A DNA stretch of 64,000 nucleotides from positions 42,511,319 through 42,575,318 of the forward strand of contig CM069457.1 of assembly GCA_035610835.1 (NCBI GenBank). Direction: 5' to 3'. Shown here piece after piece: positions 24,178 to 36,078 of this stretch (positions are counted from its first letter, which is position 1; every line of letters begins with the position of its first letter). Below the pieces are notes generated by a model. It did not search any database, was not told where the DNA came from, and worked only from the letters and a program-made list of their open reading frames with translations. This DNA comes from Ophiura sarsii. Lineage: Eukaryota; Echinodermata; Ophiuroidea; Amphilepidida; Ophiuridae. Made by a program: the position numbers and the translations under genes.

Positions 24178-25972
24178 CATCTAGCACAAAAAGTCCCTGA
24201 CCAGGCTTGATGTTGGCTGATCCAAAATCAATAATCGGTACCAAAAATCAGAGATATACATTAATTGAGCAAATTTCTTCTTCGTAATTTGATACCTCAT
24301 TCATATCGGCTATGGTGACCGGCAATGATTTGCTTCAAAATAACAGAGGATGTGTATATAGATAAGAAAAGATGATATGCCAAGTTTGAATTTTTTCCAA
24401 AAAGCCGTTTTTGATTTACGGAATTTTTCGTTATTTGAAAACCCATTGACTTAATACAGGAGGCTTAGCCGAATTCCCAAATACTGCCAAATTTCAGAAA
24501 ACACATAGTTTTGTAAATAATTTTTTTCTCTTCTTTAAAATCAATGTATGCTAAAGACTTTTATTTTATTTTGATGCCAAAACACCAAGGTATAAACACA
24601 ATTTTTTTCCCTCCACAACTGAGTGGTGATGGATGGTTTATTCACTGGGAATGTTAGTACTTTTTCACTATTTTCTAGAAACACTATATTGCCAAATTTT
24701 GTGAATTTCTACAGAAAAAACTACATGTTCAATTTGCACAAACAAGGTGTCATATTAAAGGTAATTGAATTTAGAAAGTTATCTCGTGAGTTTTTACTAA
24801 TTAAGTGTTTCTAGACCTTTTTACAGCTTTTTGAAAATTTCCCTAAAATCAAAATTGAAAAAAGATTTTTTTTCAAAAAGTAAACACTGTATTTGCAAAA
24901 ACTCACGAGAGAATTTAGATAATATGCTCATGAATTTATTCCCAAAGTTTCATGGCCATAGCTCTTTCCGTTTAGTCTACAGAAATTCCAGAAGGTGAAA
25001 ATTTAGGGAATTTTCAAAAAATAAAGAAAAACATAAGAAATTTCAAAAATTATCTGAAAGTCCTGAAATAGGTAGAGGAAAGACTTATCTTTACTGTGGT
25101 CTCAGTATAAATAGTATAGATATAATTTATTTGGTATTACTGCAGTTTTTCTGTAGTGGTGTAGGAGCCGAGTTAGCTACCTTAAATTAAAGTTATCAGT
25201 TCAGTTCAGTTCAGTTTATTTTCCACAAATGAGATACATAATAATGACAATACAATTAATATACTATGGTAGGTTGACCAGAGCAGAGCTCGGGAAGTAC
25301 TGGCCACCTAAATAAAATCATTAGCTATAATGCAAAGAACTCGAGTGTATGTTGGCAACGGCATGAACAAAATTACAATAACAGATCAGTAACGATTATA
25401 ATGTACATCTGTAAGACATCAAGGCGATAGAATACGGATTTATATAAGTACCGGTATAATTATACATATATTAGGAATGAAGTTCCTTAGTTATGACCTC
25501 ATGAATAAAACGATAGTAAATATTTTTTATGGGTTTATCATGGTTATGATGATTTTAATAACCAACCGCGACTAATGACAATAAAGTTGTACTAGAATTG
25601 GTTTCCTATGGGATATCATTGATTTGCATTGTCCACTGTGTGCTATCTGATGATCTGAACCAGTCAGGTATCTGGATGAATGGGTAACAGGCAGCGACAG
25701 GGAGTCTGTAACACACACACATTTTCACTGCGTAATCACACACTTTTAAAGCAGCAATTATGACTATAAGTGCAATTATTTGTTTGGTAGTTAATGTGGT
25801 CATTGAAACATTCATAACTTCAAAACTATCCACTCGATTTTTATAAATGCGGGATCAAACTACGGATATAAAAAGGGCTCTTTTAATGAATATATTAGTA
25901 TTGTTTTACCGATTATTAATTTTGGATTAACCTACATCATCGCACCTGGTTTGGGACTTGTCGTGTTAGGTG
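24178..25972. mobile_element. 1.8-kb TA-target TIR element, non-coding
   Basis: The left end CATCTAGCACAAAAAGTCCC and the complement of the right end, CACCTAACACGACAAGTCCC, start TIRs of about 65 bp; both continue to an AATAATCGG block. TA flanks the ends (24176-24177, 25973-25974). The interior includes a four-unit (CAGTT)n run near 25200 and no transposase-like frame. A 0.38-kb relative is at 54466-54846. Confidence 0.75.
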
Positions 25973-26023
25973 TATGTTAGAGGTTGGGGACCATTGTATC
26001 GTATGTATGTACATGCAGTGACA

Positions 26024-26277
26024 GTCAATACATTCCACGCGGCTATTATTTTGATCATACACGTACACAAAACAGATTTTTCAGAAACCTTTCATAATTT
26101 TCAAATTCTATCTCAAAGATTACTGACCAAATACTAGGCATGTTTGTACTTATTGCAATGCATTCCACATGGTGATTCCAAATATGGTAATGAAATTCAA
26201 TAATGTTGACATTTTTTCAACATTTTGTGACATTTTGGAATGTCGTCTGCAACCGCCTGCCGCTTGGAAAATGTTAA
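26024..26277 (+). mobile_element. TTAA-target MITE (piggyBac-like)
   Basis: A forward copy with a decayed left end (CATTCCACGCGGC) and right end GCCGCTTGGAAAATGTTAA. Its interior closely matches 15716-15961. Confidence 0.82.
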
Positions 26278-27135
26278 GAGTGGTTTTTAGGTTATTACTA
26301 TCCATGGAGTTCATCAAAATAGATTTAAAAGAAGCGAAATCAACCAAAAAGTAATATATCTAATGTACAGTCCCCTGAAAATGTGTGGCTAATTGACTAA
26401 ATTAGCCGCCATGGTCACGGCCGCCATTTATATACGGTCTTGTTAATCAACTCACCCACGGCGCGCAATTTACCAAGTCAATATCAATTTAAGCATCACA
26501 GCTTTTCAATTACTGTCCCTTTCGTTCATATTACTTTTCTAGGTGCCTGCTCTTTCGATATTAGCTACTACTGACTACTTTGTATAAAAAACCGGGCTTT
26601 ATTTGAAATACATAGGGTTGGCCAATAAAAGAGCTGAAATCGTATAAAGAGGAAGATTACTGTATGATATAGGCCTATAAGCTTTGTATTTAATTTCTGA
26701 ACTTTTGATTTCTGAACTTTTAACTTATATTTTTCATGCTACATTCGTATAAAATTTTGAATTATAATTGGCCATTCATATTCTAACTTCGTACATCACA
26801 CGGAAATTCCCTACTGTGTAAAAAAAAAATCAAAAACGCTGGAGCAATTCTAACTTGACAATATGTTTTCCTAAATATTGTGTAAGCTTGTAATGTTTCA
26901 ATTACAACCAAAAATGGGGTTTTAAGCTGTGAAGGAATCAAGGTATACGAGCCAATAAACGCTATCCGCAATCTAATGCATGTCCTCACTGGTTGATATT
27001 GTTTAGTTGGTGAACAAATGTGTCAGTAAGAAATAAGCCGGGAAAAATGACAGTGAACGTCCAAATGATTACAGCAATAATCTAGCGAAATGGCAACTGG
27101 TCCCAAATAATATTGTAAATACGGTGTGTGCTATA
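26278..27135. other. unassigned DNA
   Basis: No gene or repeat end recognised. Confidence 0.5.
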
Positions 27136-27348
27136 TTGACACTTTCCACGCGGCAGCCGTCTGCAGACGACAGTTCCAAATGTTCACAAAATGTTTCAAA
27201 TATGTCAAATGTATTGAATTTACCATATCTGGAATGGAATCACCATAAGAAATGCATTAAAATAAGTACAAACATGCCTAGTATTCGTTCAGTAAATCTG
27301 TTTTGCATACATGTATGGTAAAACTAATAGCCGCGTGGAAAGTGTCAA
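27136..27348 (-). mobile_element. TTAA MITE, internally deleted
   Basis: A reverse copy bounded by TTGACACTTTCCACGCGGC and GCCGCGTGGAAAGTGTCAA. The flanking tetramers are TTGA and TCAA, so both TTAA sites have one change. It is about 40 bp shorter than other copies. Confidence 0.82.
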
Positions 27349-27981
27349 CCAAGTATGTGGCGTATAAGATTCTATAACTTGATCATGTCGATGTACGACA
27401 CTGCGTGCAAGTTTCCAGCATCGATATAGTCATGACAGTGAATATATGTCAAATTCAAAACAGAGATCTGCGTTGCTGTTCTTTTTTACATCATATTATA
27501 TCATGTAAAGATACTACACATATAAACAAAACCTTTCTGACATTGCGATCTCAAATGTCATAGTAAGTAAAGTATGAAAAGCGATTGTGAGAGAGCGTAA
27601 AGCATAACTGGTTATTTCAACCCGGTAAAGAAATGATTTGATTACGACCTGAAAAAACCTATATCGGTATTATTGGGTATAATTCAATCAAAGGATTCCA
27701 TGATTGCAATGTCAATGCTTGATTGATACAGGGCGCAAATAAACCAGGATCTGCCTGAAATTCCATCTATACGGTTTATATGTTTTGGTTTCGTACTTCA
27801 CTTCACCTGCATTTCAACTTTCTTCTTTGACAATTTGACCATTTTTGTTTCAAATCATGAATATGTAAAATTACATAATGAAATTTAAAAAATAACGTAC
27901 GCCTCTTGCATTTAGGTTCTTCATTTGGTACCAGCAACAATCCTTCTCATTAATTCAAAACCTAGCATATTCATTTTTTTG
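27349..27981. other. unassigned AT-rich DNA
   Basis: Nothing recognised. Confidence 0.45.
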
Positions 27982-28235
27982 TTAACACTTTGCACGCGGC
28001 TCTATACCATACAAACCCGAATTTACAGAAACCTTTCCCAACTTTCAGGGTCTATGACCATATATCTCAAGGATTACTGGACCAATACTATGCATGTGTG
28101 TACTTATTTGAATGCATTTCTCATGGCGATTCTAAATATGGTAAGGATATTCAACAATTTTGACATTTTTGAAACATTTTGTAACATTTTGGAATGTCGT
28201 CTGTAACTAACTGTCTGCCGCGTGGAAAGTGTTAA
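27982..28235 (+). mobile_element. TTAA-target MITE (piggyBac-like)
   Basis: A complete forward copy with TTAACACTTTGCACGCGGC and GCCGCGTGGAAAGTGTTAA as ends and all family markers inside. It is the last recognised copy of the local cluster. Confidence 0.88.
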
Positions 28236-29340
28236 AGATGGAGAAAAAAATCATATATAAAAACAATGGCTCTAACAAATTTGATGGTGCTCTTATAAAT
28301 AATACCACCCTACTCCCAGACGACATGCATTACTATAAAATTATAAACTGACTCACCAGTATCACTAATGGGCTTCTTAATAGGATGAGTGGCCAGTCAA
28401 TGAGATCCATTATTTTTCCCGCGTTTTTTTCTTCCTTGATTAAGATAAATCCTTGGTATTAAAAATTCCGATATATCGTCCTCGCTGTGGTATTAGTAGT
28501 ATTGGTCGTAGCAAATGATAGTTACTAGTAGATGGTAAATGGAGGCAGGTACTTAATTAGAACCGATAGACACGCTTACTGCACACGGGTAGAGATCAAT
28601 GGGTAATATCCACATAGAAAGGTTTTCGTCTATAAAAACAGTTGATATATATATATTAGATATATTATATATACAATATGAGCGCGTCAATGTGAATTAA
28701 CTCGACACATTGTTCTACATGTATACTATATCTGTGATGCTCAAACGAGTGTCATTTCATACACCATAGATACCATAAAGATAAATAATAGACACATAAA
28801 GATGAGTTCAAAAGATTCCGAGAGCACTAAAAAGTGTCGCTGGTATTCATCCGTGATGTGTGAATGGAATTCATCAATTGGATGTGAGTTTTAGTACCGC
28901 TTCATTTTCTATTTACGAGAATACCAACCAACTTCGATTCCAATAAAATTTATATGGTGTTGGTTTTATCATCTGTTATTATCACAGTTAGCGTTACATG
29001 AATCACGTTGGTATGTCGTACACGGATGTGAATTCCAATCAATAAGGCATGGCTTCGATATATATTTCCTCTAATAATTCCACTAATTTCACTATATATT
29101 GAGTTGATTTTTCTCGGCAAAAGATGGTTATTTAGTATAAAGTTATTTATACTTCCAAATATGATATATCCACCAGTGAGCTCTGTTGAGTATGTCTTAA
29201 TACGTACAAAAGCTCCTTCGTTGTCTATAAATGTCCACAATTTCCACTCAGTTCAGTTTTTTGAAAGAAATATTAATGACAGAAAGAATATCTGTGAAGT
29301 TATGCAGATATTTTGCGTATAAGTTAACTGACCATGTATA
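28236..29340. other. unassigned DNA with an AT dinucleotide patch
   Basis: No gene recognised. A TA-rich palindromic patch lies at 28644-28680. Confidence 0.45.
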
Positions 29341-29890
29341 TTTTGTTTAGGTGAAATTTACCCCTTTGGCATTCGGTAGTCTTATATTTCCAAACGATAT
29401 AAGGGTTTCCACTGGTATAACGTGGTTGATCACAGTTCACGTGAATTATAACGCGTTATCTAAGCATCAAAAAACAGCATGTGCAGTTGCGTTAAGAGCC
29501 CAAGGCATTGCGGCCAAAACACGATTGGCTCGTTCCTCTGACGGTGTTATATTCACCACGCGCCGTGCAATTAGACAAACGTTACAATATCACCGTTAAT
29601 AACCCGAGTGTTAGCCTTCCCTCGGTGATTCGCGTGTTAGTAGTCAAAACACTTTGCAATACTCCTCCTCCGCTATGTGCACAGTGCGGTGCGTGTGTAA
29701 CGCTCGCTGTCTACTCAGCGACAACACTTTAATTATGAGCTACCGTGAATCGTCTGCTAACTGACATCGTACCGCCTTTCTCCCGCCCTGGTTTGCTGGT
29801 ATATACGGCGTTGTCAAGCGATGACGATGATAGCAGACGATACAGATGAGATTAGTTACTTTGCACTGACGCAGTCTCCTCCTCTCCGCA
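29341..29890. other. CpG-richer unique segment
   Basis: By eye this stretch has more CG dinucleotides and is less AT-rich than its neighbours. It includes the palindrome ATAACGCGTTAT (29449-29460) and an E-box-like CACGTG near 29438. Frames of about 75-80 codons exist but have no recognisable motif. A promoter or first exon is possible but unsupported. Confidence 0.35.
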
Positions 29891-30221
29891 CAAATGATAC
29901 GTGATGAGACTTTAGGGGGCGCTGTATACTTTTTGCAACGGTTCTCTCGTGTTTCTGTTTCTAGAATGATGGGGATGATGTTAAAAAGTAAAAGCGTAGT
30001 GATGACTCGAGATTAGCACTAGTTCTGCGCTGATGATACGTGGTGTCTCAATGAGACTCGAGCTGGCGCTGTGTACTTTTTGCAACGGTTTTCTCGTTTT
30101 GGTATTGGGATTTGCCAACATTGGAAAGCATGGTAATGACTCGAGTTATCAGTATTTAATATGATTGAGACATTAGAGGGCGTTGTACACCTCTAAAATG
30201 TAACGGTACACTCGCTGAAAG
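29891..30221. repeat. diverged tandem repeat, about 130-140-bp unit
   Basis: Two to three units start near 29891, 30031 and 30158. They share ATGATACGTG, GGCGCTGT, TACTTTTTGCAACGGTT and AATGACTCGAG-like blocks in order. The third is truncated. Confidence 0.7.
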
Positions 30222-30335
30222 AATTATTTTGATGACATGATTTCTGGAAAATAAAGAGACGCTGTGTAATATGGCTGTCAGTATTTTGTTTCAATTTGGC
30301 AGTGATCACGGTCAGGCGACGAAAAACCGGTTGGA

Positions 30336-30495
30336 GTGCTTCCGGTTTGCCCATTTGTTTTCTTGGGGTGCTTCCGGTTTGCCCATTTGTTTTCTTGGGG
30401 TGCTTCCGGTTTGCCCATTTGTTTTCTTGGGGTGCTTTCGGTTTGCCCATTTGTTTTCTTGGGGTGCTTCCGGTTTGCCCATTTGTTCTCTTCAA
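30336..30495. repeat. minisatellite, 32-bp unit, five copies
   Basis: Units start at 30336, 30368, 30400, 30432 and 30464 and are almost identical; one substitution (CTTTCGG) marks the fourth and the last ends differently. The core is CTTCCGGTTTGCCCATTTG. Because 32 is not a multiple of three, the long frames over it rotate and are artefacts. Confidence 0.95.
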
Positions 30496-30599
30496 ATGTT
30501 CAATGATGTTCTTTAATTCATTTTATGACCTCTAATTCATTTTAGACATGTTCACCCGGTATTCATGTTTCTTTTCTCCAAGTTTGAAAACAATCGGGC

Positions 30600-30655
30600 A
30601 ACTATTACGATTTGACCTCTGGATGACCTTTGACCTCAGATGACCTATGCAAATT
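30600..30655. promoter_or_regulatory. cluster of nuclear-receptor half-sites with a DR1
   Basis: TGACCTTTGACCT at 30624-30636 is, on the minus strand, two AGGTCA half-sites spaced by one base. Further TGACCT half-sites lie at 30612-30617 and 30641-30646, and ATGCAAAT follows at 30647. The match is exact, but function is unknown and such motifs can occur in repeats. Confidence 0.35.
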
Positions 30656-30888
30656 AGACCCCCAAACATGAGGTCGGATGATATCTAATTATTTTTGATC
30701 ATGTTCCCCCGGCCCCCGGCGTTCCTTGCACTAGGTTGAAAAATGTTGATGAAAAAATGAAATTGACTTTAGCTTTCGGCATCCGTGCATCACGCTGGTT
30801 CCTAATTTTGAATATGATTTATCTGACACTAATACCTAAAGGTATATATTAGTCTCAGGATTTATTCTGTCGGGTTCCAAAGCGTCGG

Positions 30889-30960
30889 CAACATTGTATG
30901 TCCATTTGTCAGCTACATATTTTCAATATACATCTAACACAAAAAGTCCCTTATCGGGAA
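30889..30960 (+). repeat. solo end of the CATCTAGCAC TIR family
   Basis: This stretch repeats 24137-24205 almost exactly, including about 40 bp outside the TIR (ATTTGTCAGCTACATATTTT), then diverges after AAAAAGTCCCTTATC. It is a truncated copy whose similarity extends beyond the element end. Confidence 0.75.
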
Positions 30961-31740
30961 CCGGTAGCACTCCATTGATTATCCTTTACTGTTGCACTGT
31001 GGGATTGAAAATTGACAAAATCTGCCCCTTTTCTATCCCACAAGAACAAATATCAACTTTTCATTGATTTTGTAATATAAAAATCAAGATTATTACCTAA
31101 AAGTGCATAAGGAAATGAAATGGTCGCCGGGTATACTCCAATTTAACTTTCAGTCGAAGTTTTTGACTCAAAATCGCTACTATCGACACTTTGACTTGTA
31201 TCAGTAGAATCAGAGTATATTCTGATTCAGGAAATGATTTATTTCCAAATCAGACGACATATTGACCATAAAATCAGCCAAAAGTTGACGCTACAGATGT
31301 TAAGATTTCCAATCGCATGTAAGCACATGTACTAAATAACACGGAAGTTAGGGGTCTGGCCAACAGCTAAACAGGCCCCTATAAGGCGTTGCTAGGTTAC
31401 GAGGTCAAATTCACACCGGGGTCAAAAAATCAGCCGATCACGCATGCGTAGTGTGTTAGTGTGTTGTGTTCGTCAATAACATTTCTGCTTACTGGAAAAT
31501 TTGACCCATGACCTTGCATAAATATAACGGTTTCGTAAAATCCACGAAATTGACTGAAATTGGCTCGGTTTACGCAGGTCTCGAAAACCCTGAATAGATA
31601 AAAAAATATATCCATAAAATAACTATTTGTCACACAATTAAGTAAACATGACAACAAATAGAACACCCAAAACGCATCTTACATTACGATACAACATCAA
31701 CAATGCAATGTAACAATGTGTAATTGATATGTAACTATGT
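30961..31740. other. unassigned DNA
   Basis: Nothing recognised. Confidence 0.45.
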
Positions 31741-32420
31741 GAACTTGAATGTAAACATGCCGAAAAGCATATGAAAATATGTAAACATGCTGAAAAGCAT
31801 ATATAGAAATGTGCTATATATGATATGCAATGTAAACATGCTGACAAGCATAATTTATGAAAAATGTAATATTGACATGCAAACAGATGAAACTATGAAA
31901 TGTGAAAACTATGTGAACATGAATGTAAACATGCCGAAAAGCATATACAAATGTGTAAACATGCTGAAAAGCATATGAAAATGTGCTATACATGATATAC
32001 AATGTAAACATGCTGACAAGCATATGAAAATATGTTATGCAATGACATGCAATGTAAACATGATGAAAAGCATATGAAAATGTGTTATTCATGTAACTGA
32101 TATGAAATGTAACCATGCGAAATTTATCTGAACATGAATGTAAACATGCTGAAAAGCATATGAAAATGTGTAAACATGCTGAAAAGCATTGAAAATGAAT
32201 GTAAACATGCCAAAAAGCATACAATTTATATGAAAATGTGTAAACATGCTGAAAAGCATATGAAAATGAGCTATACATGATTGAAATCATATGAATGTGT
32301 TATACACGTATTTGATATGAAATGAAATGTGAACATGAATGTAAACATGCCGAAAAGCATATGTAAACATGCCGAAAATGTGTTATACATGTAAACGATA
32401 ATGCAATGAAAACATGATGA
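31741..32420. repeat. array of 13 short hairpin motifs (GTAAACATGC units)
   Basis: The motif GTAAACATGCTGAAAAGCAT and close variants occur about 13 times, starting near 31751, 31781, 31832, 31924, 31955, 32003, 32053, 32140, 32170, 32201, 32240, 32341 and 32363. The core ATGCT-GAAA-AGCAT is a 5-bp stem with a GAAA loop; variants read CCGAAAAGCAT or CTGACAAGCAT. The first two sets repeat with a period of about 173 bp. Long frames across it on the minus strand are low-complexity by-products. Confidence 0.9.
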
Positions 32421-33204
32421 AACTATGTGAAATGTGAAAGACATGTAGTAATAAACAATAAAAGATAAAAAAAACCAATGCAATTTCTGTCTATTTTCCG
32501 TTTGCCCAAAAAAAAAAATTACAATTTTGTAAGTGCCACAATCATTGACCTCTCATGACCTACTCCTGGCGATCGCATAAGCTCATTCCTACTTCGTAGG
32601 CTGAGCTAAAAAGGCTTAGTAGGACGAGGGTTCAAGACTGGACAAGAACTTACTAAAGCGTGTTACATTGGCTCCGACCGATGTGTTTCTATGGCGTAAT
32701 GATTGCGGGGAACCAGCATATTATATCATAAACACTAATACGCATGTGTGAAAGCGTGATAACACTTGGAGCGTTGTGGAGTAAGCTCAGCCCTTAAACA
32801 CCACTATATGCCGTGATTCGGGCGGTGACTGCGCAGCTCATGAGCAGCTCATGAGCAGCTACGCTCATAATGGAGATGTGCTAGCGTTAAAGCGTCCTCT
32901 ATACGTTATATACTGAACGGGGTCAGAGTGAACAAGAAGTATGTTACATTTGACGACCCGCGTTTTATCAATTCCAATAGGATTCTAACACAGCAAGTGC
33001 TGTACTAAGGAGAGCCATAGCTGTCTACGCAAAGTCCCTTGTGGTTAATTTGTTGTTCAATACCATTACGTGTTAGCATTTCACCGCCCATCCTACAAAA
33101 TGAGTGCCGTTCATTTTCCGCGCAATTCTAATGGGATTTAACGTAACGATCCTCAGGGCGACGAAACAACCACAAGCCTGATCGACCTCAATATTTAGGA
33201 AATG
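32421..33204. other. unassigned DNA
   Basis: No gene recognised. AGCTCATGAGCAGCTCATGAGCAGCT-like short duplication lies near 32836. Confidence 0.45.
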
Positions 33205-33205
33205 G

Positions 33206-33226
33206 GGGGGGGGGGGGGGGGGGGGA
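33206..33226. repeat. poly-G tract
   Basis: A run of about 20 G residues, one of many G/C homopolymers in the window. Confidence 0.9.
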
Positions 33227-33284
33227 TTCCTGTTCATAAGAATACCGACTTATAGAGGAAAGAAATGTTGATACAGTTTATTTA

Positions 33285-33490
33285 TTAAAGGTAGATGTTT
33301 TGATTGCTGGCCCGATTTTCAATTTGATGTTTTCTATTTTACATAAAAAGGGCATCCTTAAAATTGTCGCACTCCAAAGTTTGAGTTGAATAAACTCCAA
33401 TGGTTATTCTTTTTAGAAGCACAAGGTCAAAATAAATGTGCCTATTGAGTAGTACACAAACTGGCGGGTGGTTAATCACCGTTGGCAGTA
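33285..33490 (-). repeat. dispersed repeat, inverted partner of 23100-23290
   Basis: It matches the complement of 23100-23290 and starts at ATTAAAGGTAG. It is non-coding. Confidence 0.75.
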
Positions 33491-33639
33491 ATTCACCACA
33501 TTTTAACGTATAATTTCTGAATGAAACATTTCTGGCCCATAAGATTTTACAGTTATAATGAGAAAATATTTGGGATTCTTCTGATATCAAATTATCTTTA
33601 TCTGAAAAAAGAAATCATATCCCAAAAAATAAAATATGA

Positions 33640-34098
33640 GAACATACACGTTTGTTTAACTTTCCTCCAAAATGGCAACAATTAATATTTGTGTAATTTG
33701 TGTCATGCTTACGCCCAACGGACCGACCGAACCTGAGAGGTCCGTCCGCCTGATGGCCAGAGTTTCGTCGCTTTACTGGAATCAAGGTTGGAAGTGTGTG
33801 ATACATGTAAGGGCTCTTGCCCAAACACAAGTAGAGGAAAGCTCGAGGAAAGAGCGGGGAAAGCGCGATCCTTTTTTCTATATTGTCAAGAGGAGTGACA
33901 AAGGATCGGTGATTAATAACTCATTGAATGGGAGGTAATCACCGATCCAAATGATCGCGCTTTCCCCGCTCTTTTCTCGAGCTTTCCTCTATATAGGCCT
34001 ACTTGTGTTTGGGCAAAAGCCCTAATATCAAAATATTATTGTATTTCATTCATGAACTAATCGACTGGTAAAATCTAGCTATACTGTGGATCCCATAT
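33640..34098 (+). repeat. duplicated hairpin-bearing segment, copy 1
   Basis: It is duplicated at 39815-40265. It contains a long stem: arms 33810-33870 and 33953-34023, starting AGGGCTCTTGCCCAAACAC and ending with its complement. Between them is a second perfect 13-bp stem, GGATCGGTGATTA with TAATCACCGATCC. The right arm has a short insertion (TATAGGCC region). It may be a fold-back element. Confidence 0.85.
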
Positions 34099-34745
34099 TT
34101 GCCCATTCCGGTTTTTATCTTCAATCAAATTTCTAGAAATACACTTGTGACTCAACTACCTACCAACAATTTGATTGTTAAAACACTGTTAGCATCACAA
34201 TTGTCATACATTGCCTCTGTTATGGATATCCCCGATAAAACTATAACAAAACTCCATATCATGTTCTTCAAATTCATTTTGGGTAGAGAGGAAGCAGTCA
34301 AACGTAACACTGTAATTGCCGATTACGATAAAGGTGGTATAAATATGTTTCACACCAAACTCTTTTTCGATTCACTAAAGCTGTTATGGATTAAGAAACT
34401 TAACAACTCAGATATTGCATGTTGGAAAAATATACCATTGTACTATATAAACAAGTTGGGTATTGGTGTGAATATTTTTAATTGTAATTGTACATTTAAG
34501 CAGCTTGACAACATGTGTCATATTATGTTAAAGAGATTGCCTTCATTTTACTATAAGCTATTTAAAATCTGGTTCGATACTAAACAAGTTATATTGTCAA
34601 GTTATATGGAATAATAATGCTATCCAATTGAAAAACAGTACACTATTCTTCATAGACTGGATTAAGTCGGGAATTATTTTTGTGAGGAATCTATTCGACG
34701 ATGATATTTCATTCTATTCCAACTATCTACCAACATTCTCTCTAT
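34099..34745 (+). pseudogene. LINE reverse transcriptase C-terminal fragment, copy 1
   Basis: The translated region aligns with residues about 499-690 of the RT frame of the LINE at 56595-62206. Shared blocks are LASQL, the K-R-N/K-T...YD-GG pattern, W-KK...ACWKNI versus SAWKNI, IFNCNC, and LPSFY. The frame breaks near 34605 and continues one frame over as V-I-W-N-N...WIKSGII. It has no endonuclease or catalytic RT core and no start codon of its own, so it is a dead fragment of a related but distinct subfamily. It directly follows the hairpin segment. Confidence 0.9.
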
Positions 34746-35159
34746 GCTCCATACTGGGTTGTGCTGGTGTGTACCTATATTTGGCAACATGCACACTCTC
34801 GCTTTGTTTGTGTAACAAGCGATAATAGTAATTTGAGCAGTTTTACCTGGTCACTGGTGTATGTGGTCATTAATTTCAGTAGAGGTGTATGATGTGATTG
34901 GCTGCGGTACTGATCCAGGGTCTATAATGTATCAGTGTATGGTTGGTGAAGGGGGGTTGATGAAAGGGGCAGATAAGAGGCTGAAGAGAGTCTCAGAAGC
35001 AGAGCTAGGTAAACTCATGTGACAGCTATTGCATTACACCATGTATACTTATGATGAACATAGGCCTACTGCTACTATTCATGAAATTAGTGTAATATAA
35101 TAGTAAAAGTGTACAATATGTCTTTGATATTAAGTCAGCAAATAATTATGGGGAATTTC
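34746..35159. other. unassigned DNA
   Basis: Homology to the LINE ends near 34740; nothing further was recognised. Confidence 0.45.
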
Positions 35160-35710
35160 AAAACTAACGAAAATCAACCTGACCCCAACATTGATTTCAA
35201 AAGCCGTGTTCTTTGGAAGCTCTGACAAACTTTCCATCTTGATTGTATTGCAGACTTTTTACTGTTCACAACATTTCCCGCCGATATTATTCCCAAACAT
35301 TTGTCTCGGCTCCTGCGAGTACCATCATGACCATGAACTAAAAATAAACCGAACGCAGAATGGTGATTTCAAAAGCTGTGAACATGGAAAATATAAGATT
35401 TTTGTGGTTTAAATCTCGGAATCTATCTATGTCTTCTACATTAAAACCAGATCAACAGGAGTCACGGGTACCGTAAATTTACTCGTTTACATTTTCTCCG
35501 TATACCTGAGTGGATATATTCCAACCAAAATCATTGTCGTATCCGAATACCATGAACAATGAAATGAACCGATGCAGAATTGTGATTTCAAAAGCTGTAC
35601 ACATTGAAATCATAGACAATCTTTTCATGATTCTTGATGCTAGCAGTACTATGTCATCAGCATCTCATCTAGATGATTCCCAAGTAGATAAATATCCCCC
35701 AGAAAATATT
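35160..35710. repeat. diverged direct repeats (TGATTTCAAAAGC blocks)
   Basis: TGATTTCAAAAGCCGTG or TGATTTCAAAAGCTGT occurs near 35190, 35366 and 35582, with shared neighbouring words such as ACCATGAAC and ATTCCCAAACA. This indicates an old tandem duplication with a unit near 200 bp. Confidence 0.6.
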
Positions 35711-36078
35711 CCCAAACAATGTGTCATCTAAAGGTAGAAAGTAGGTGAGTTTGTGCATCTATAAGATGAGGTTACATCACACTACCAGAGGATGCTTCAA
35801 TGAAATCCCAGCATGCAGTAGATAAGCACTGCGCAGTGGGATATTGGAGCCAATTCAATACCCGTTTTGCATTGAAATGTACGGAAGAAACATAGTTCAT
35901 TAGATAGAGGAGGTAATCTGTTAGGACTCTGTTTTATATTTGTGTCAATATAATGGAATCGGGTTATATACGTATATTTCTCAATTACAACACCAATACC
36001 AAAAAAAATCATTTTAAAACATTAAAGATTAAAGAAGAACGGGTGAAACTAGCAAAGTCTAGCAATAATGTTCCTGTA

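Noticed and set aside
29351..29732. Possible host exon in the CpG-richer segment
   Set aside because: Two overlapping short frames with no splice-supported continuation or known domain.
30193..30535. 100-, 81- and 79-codon frames over the minisatellite
   Set aside because: They are frame-rotating translations of the 32-bp unit on both strands.
31814..32290. 158-codon minus-strand frame over the hairpin array
   Set aside because: Repeated CFSACLH and AFQHVY-like words simply reflect the DNA repeat; no protein family is recognisable.
31741..32420. CRISPR-like array
   Set aside because: The sequence is eukaryotic, spacers are themselves repetitive and of irregular length, and no cas genes exist.
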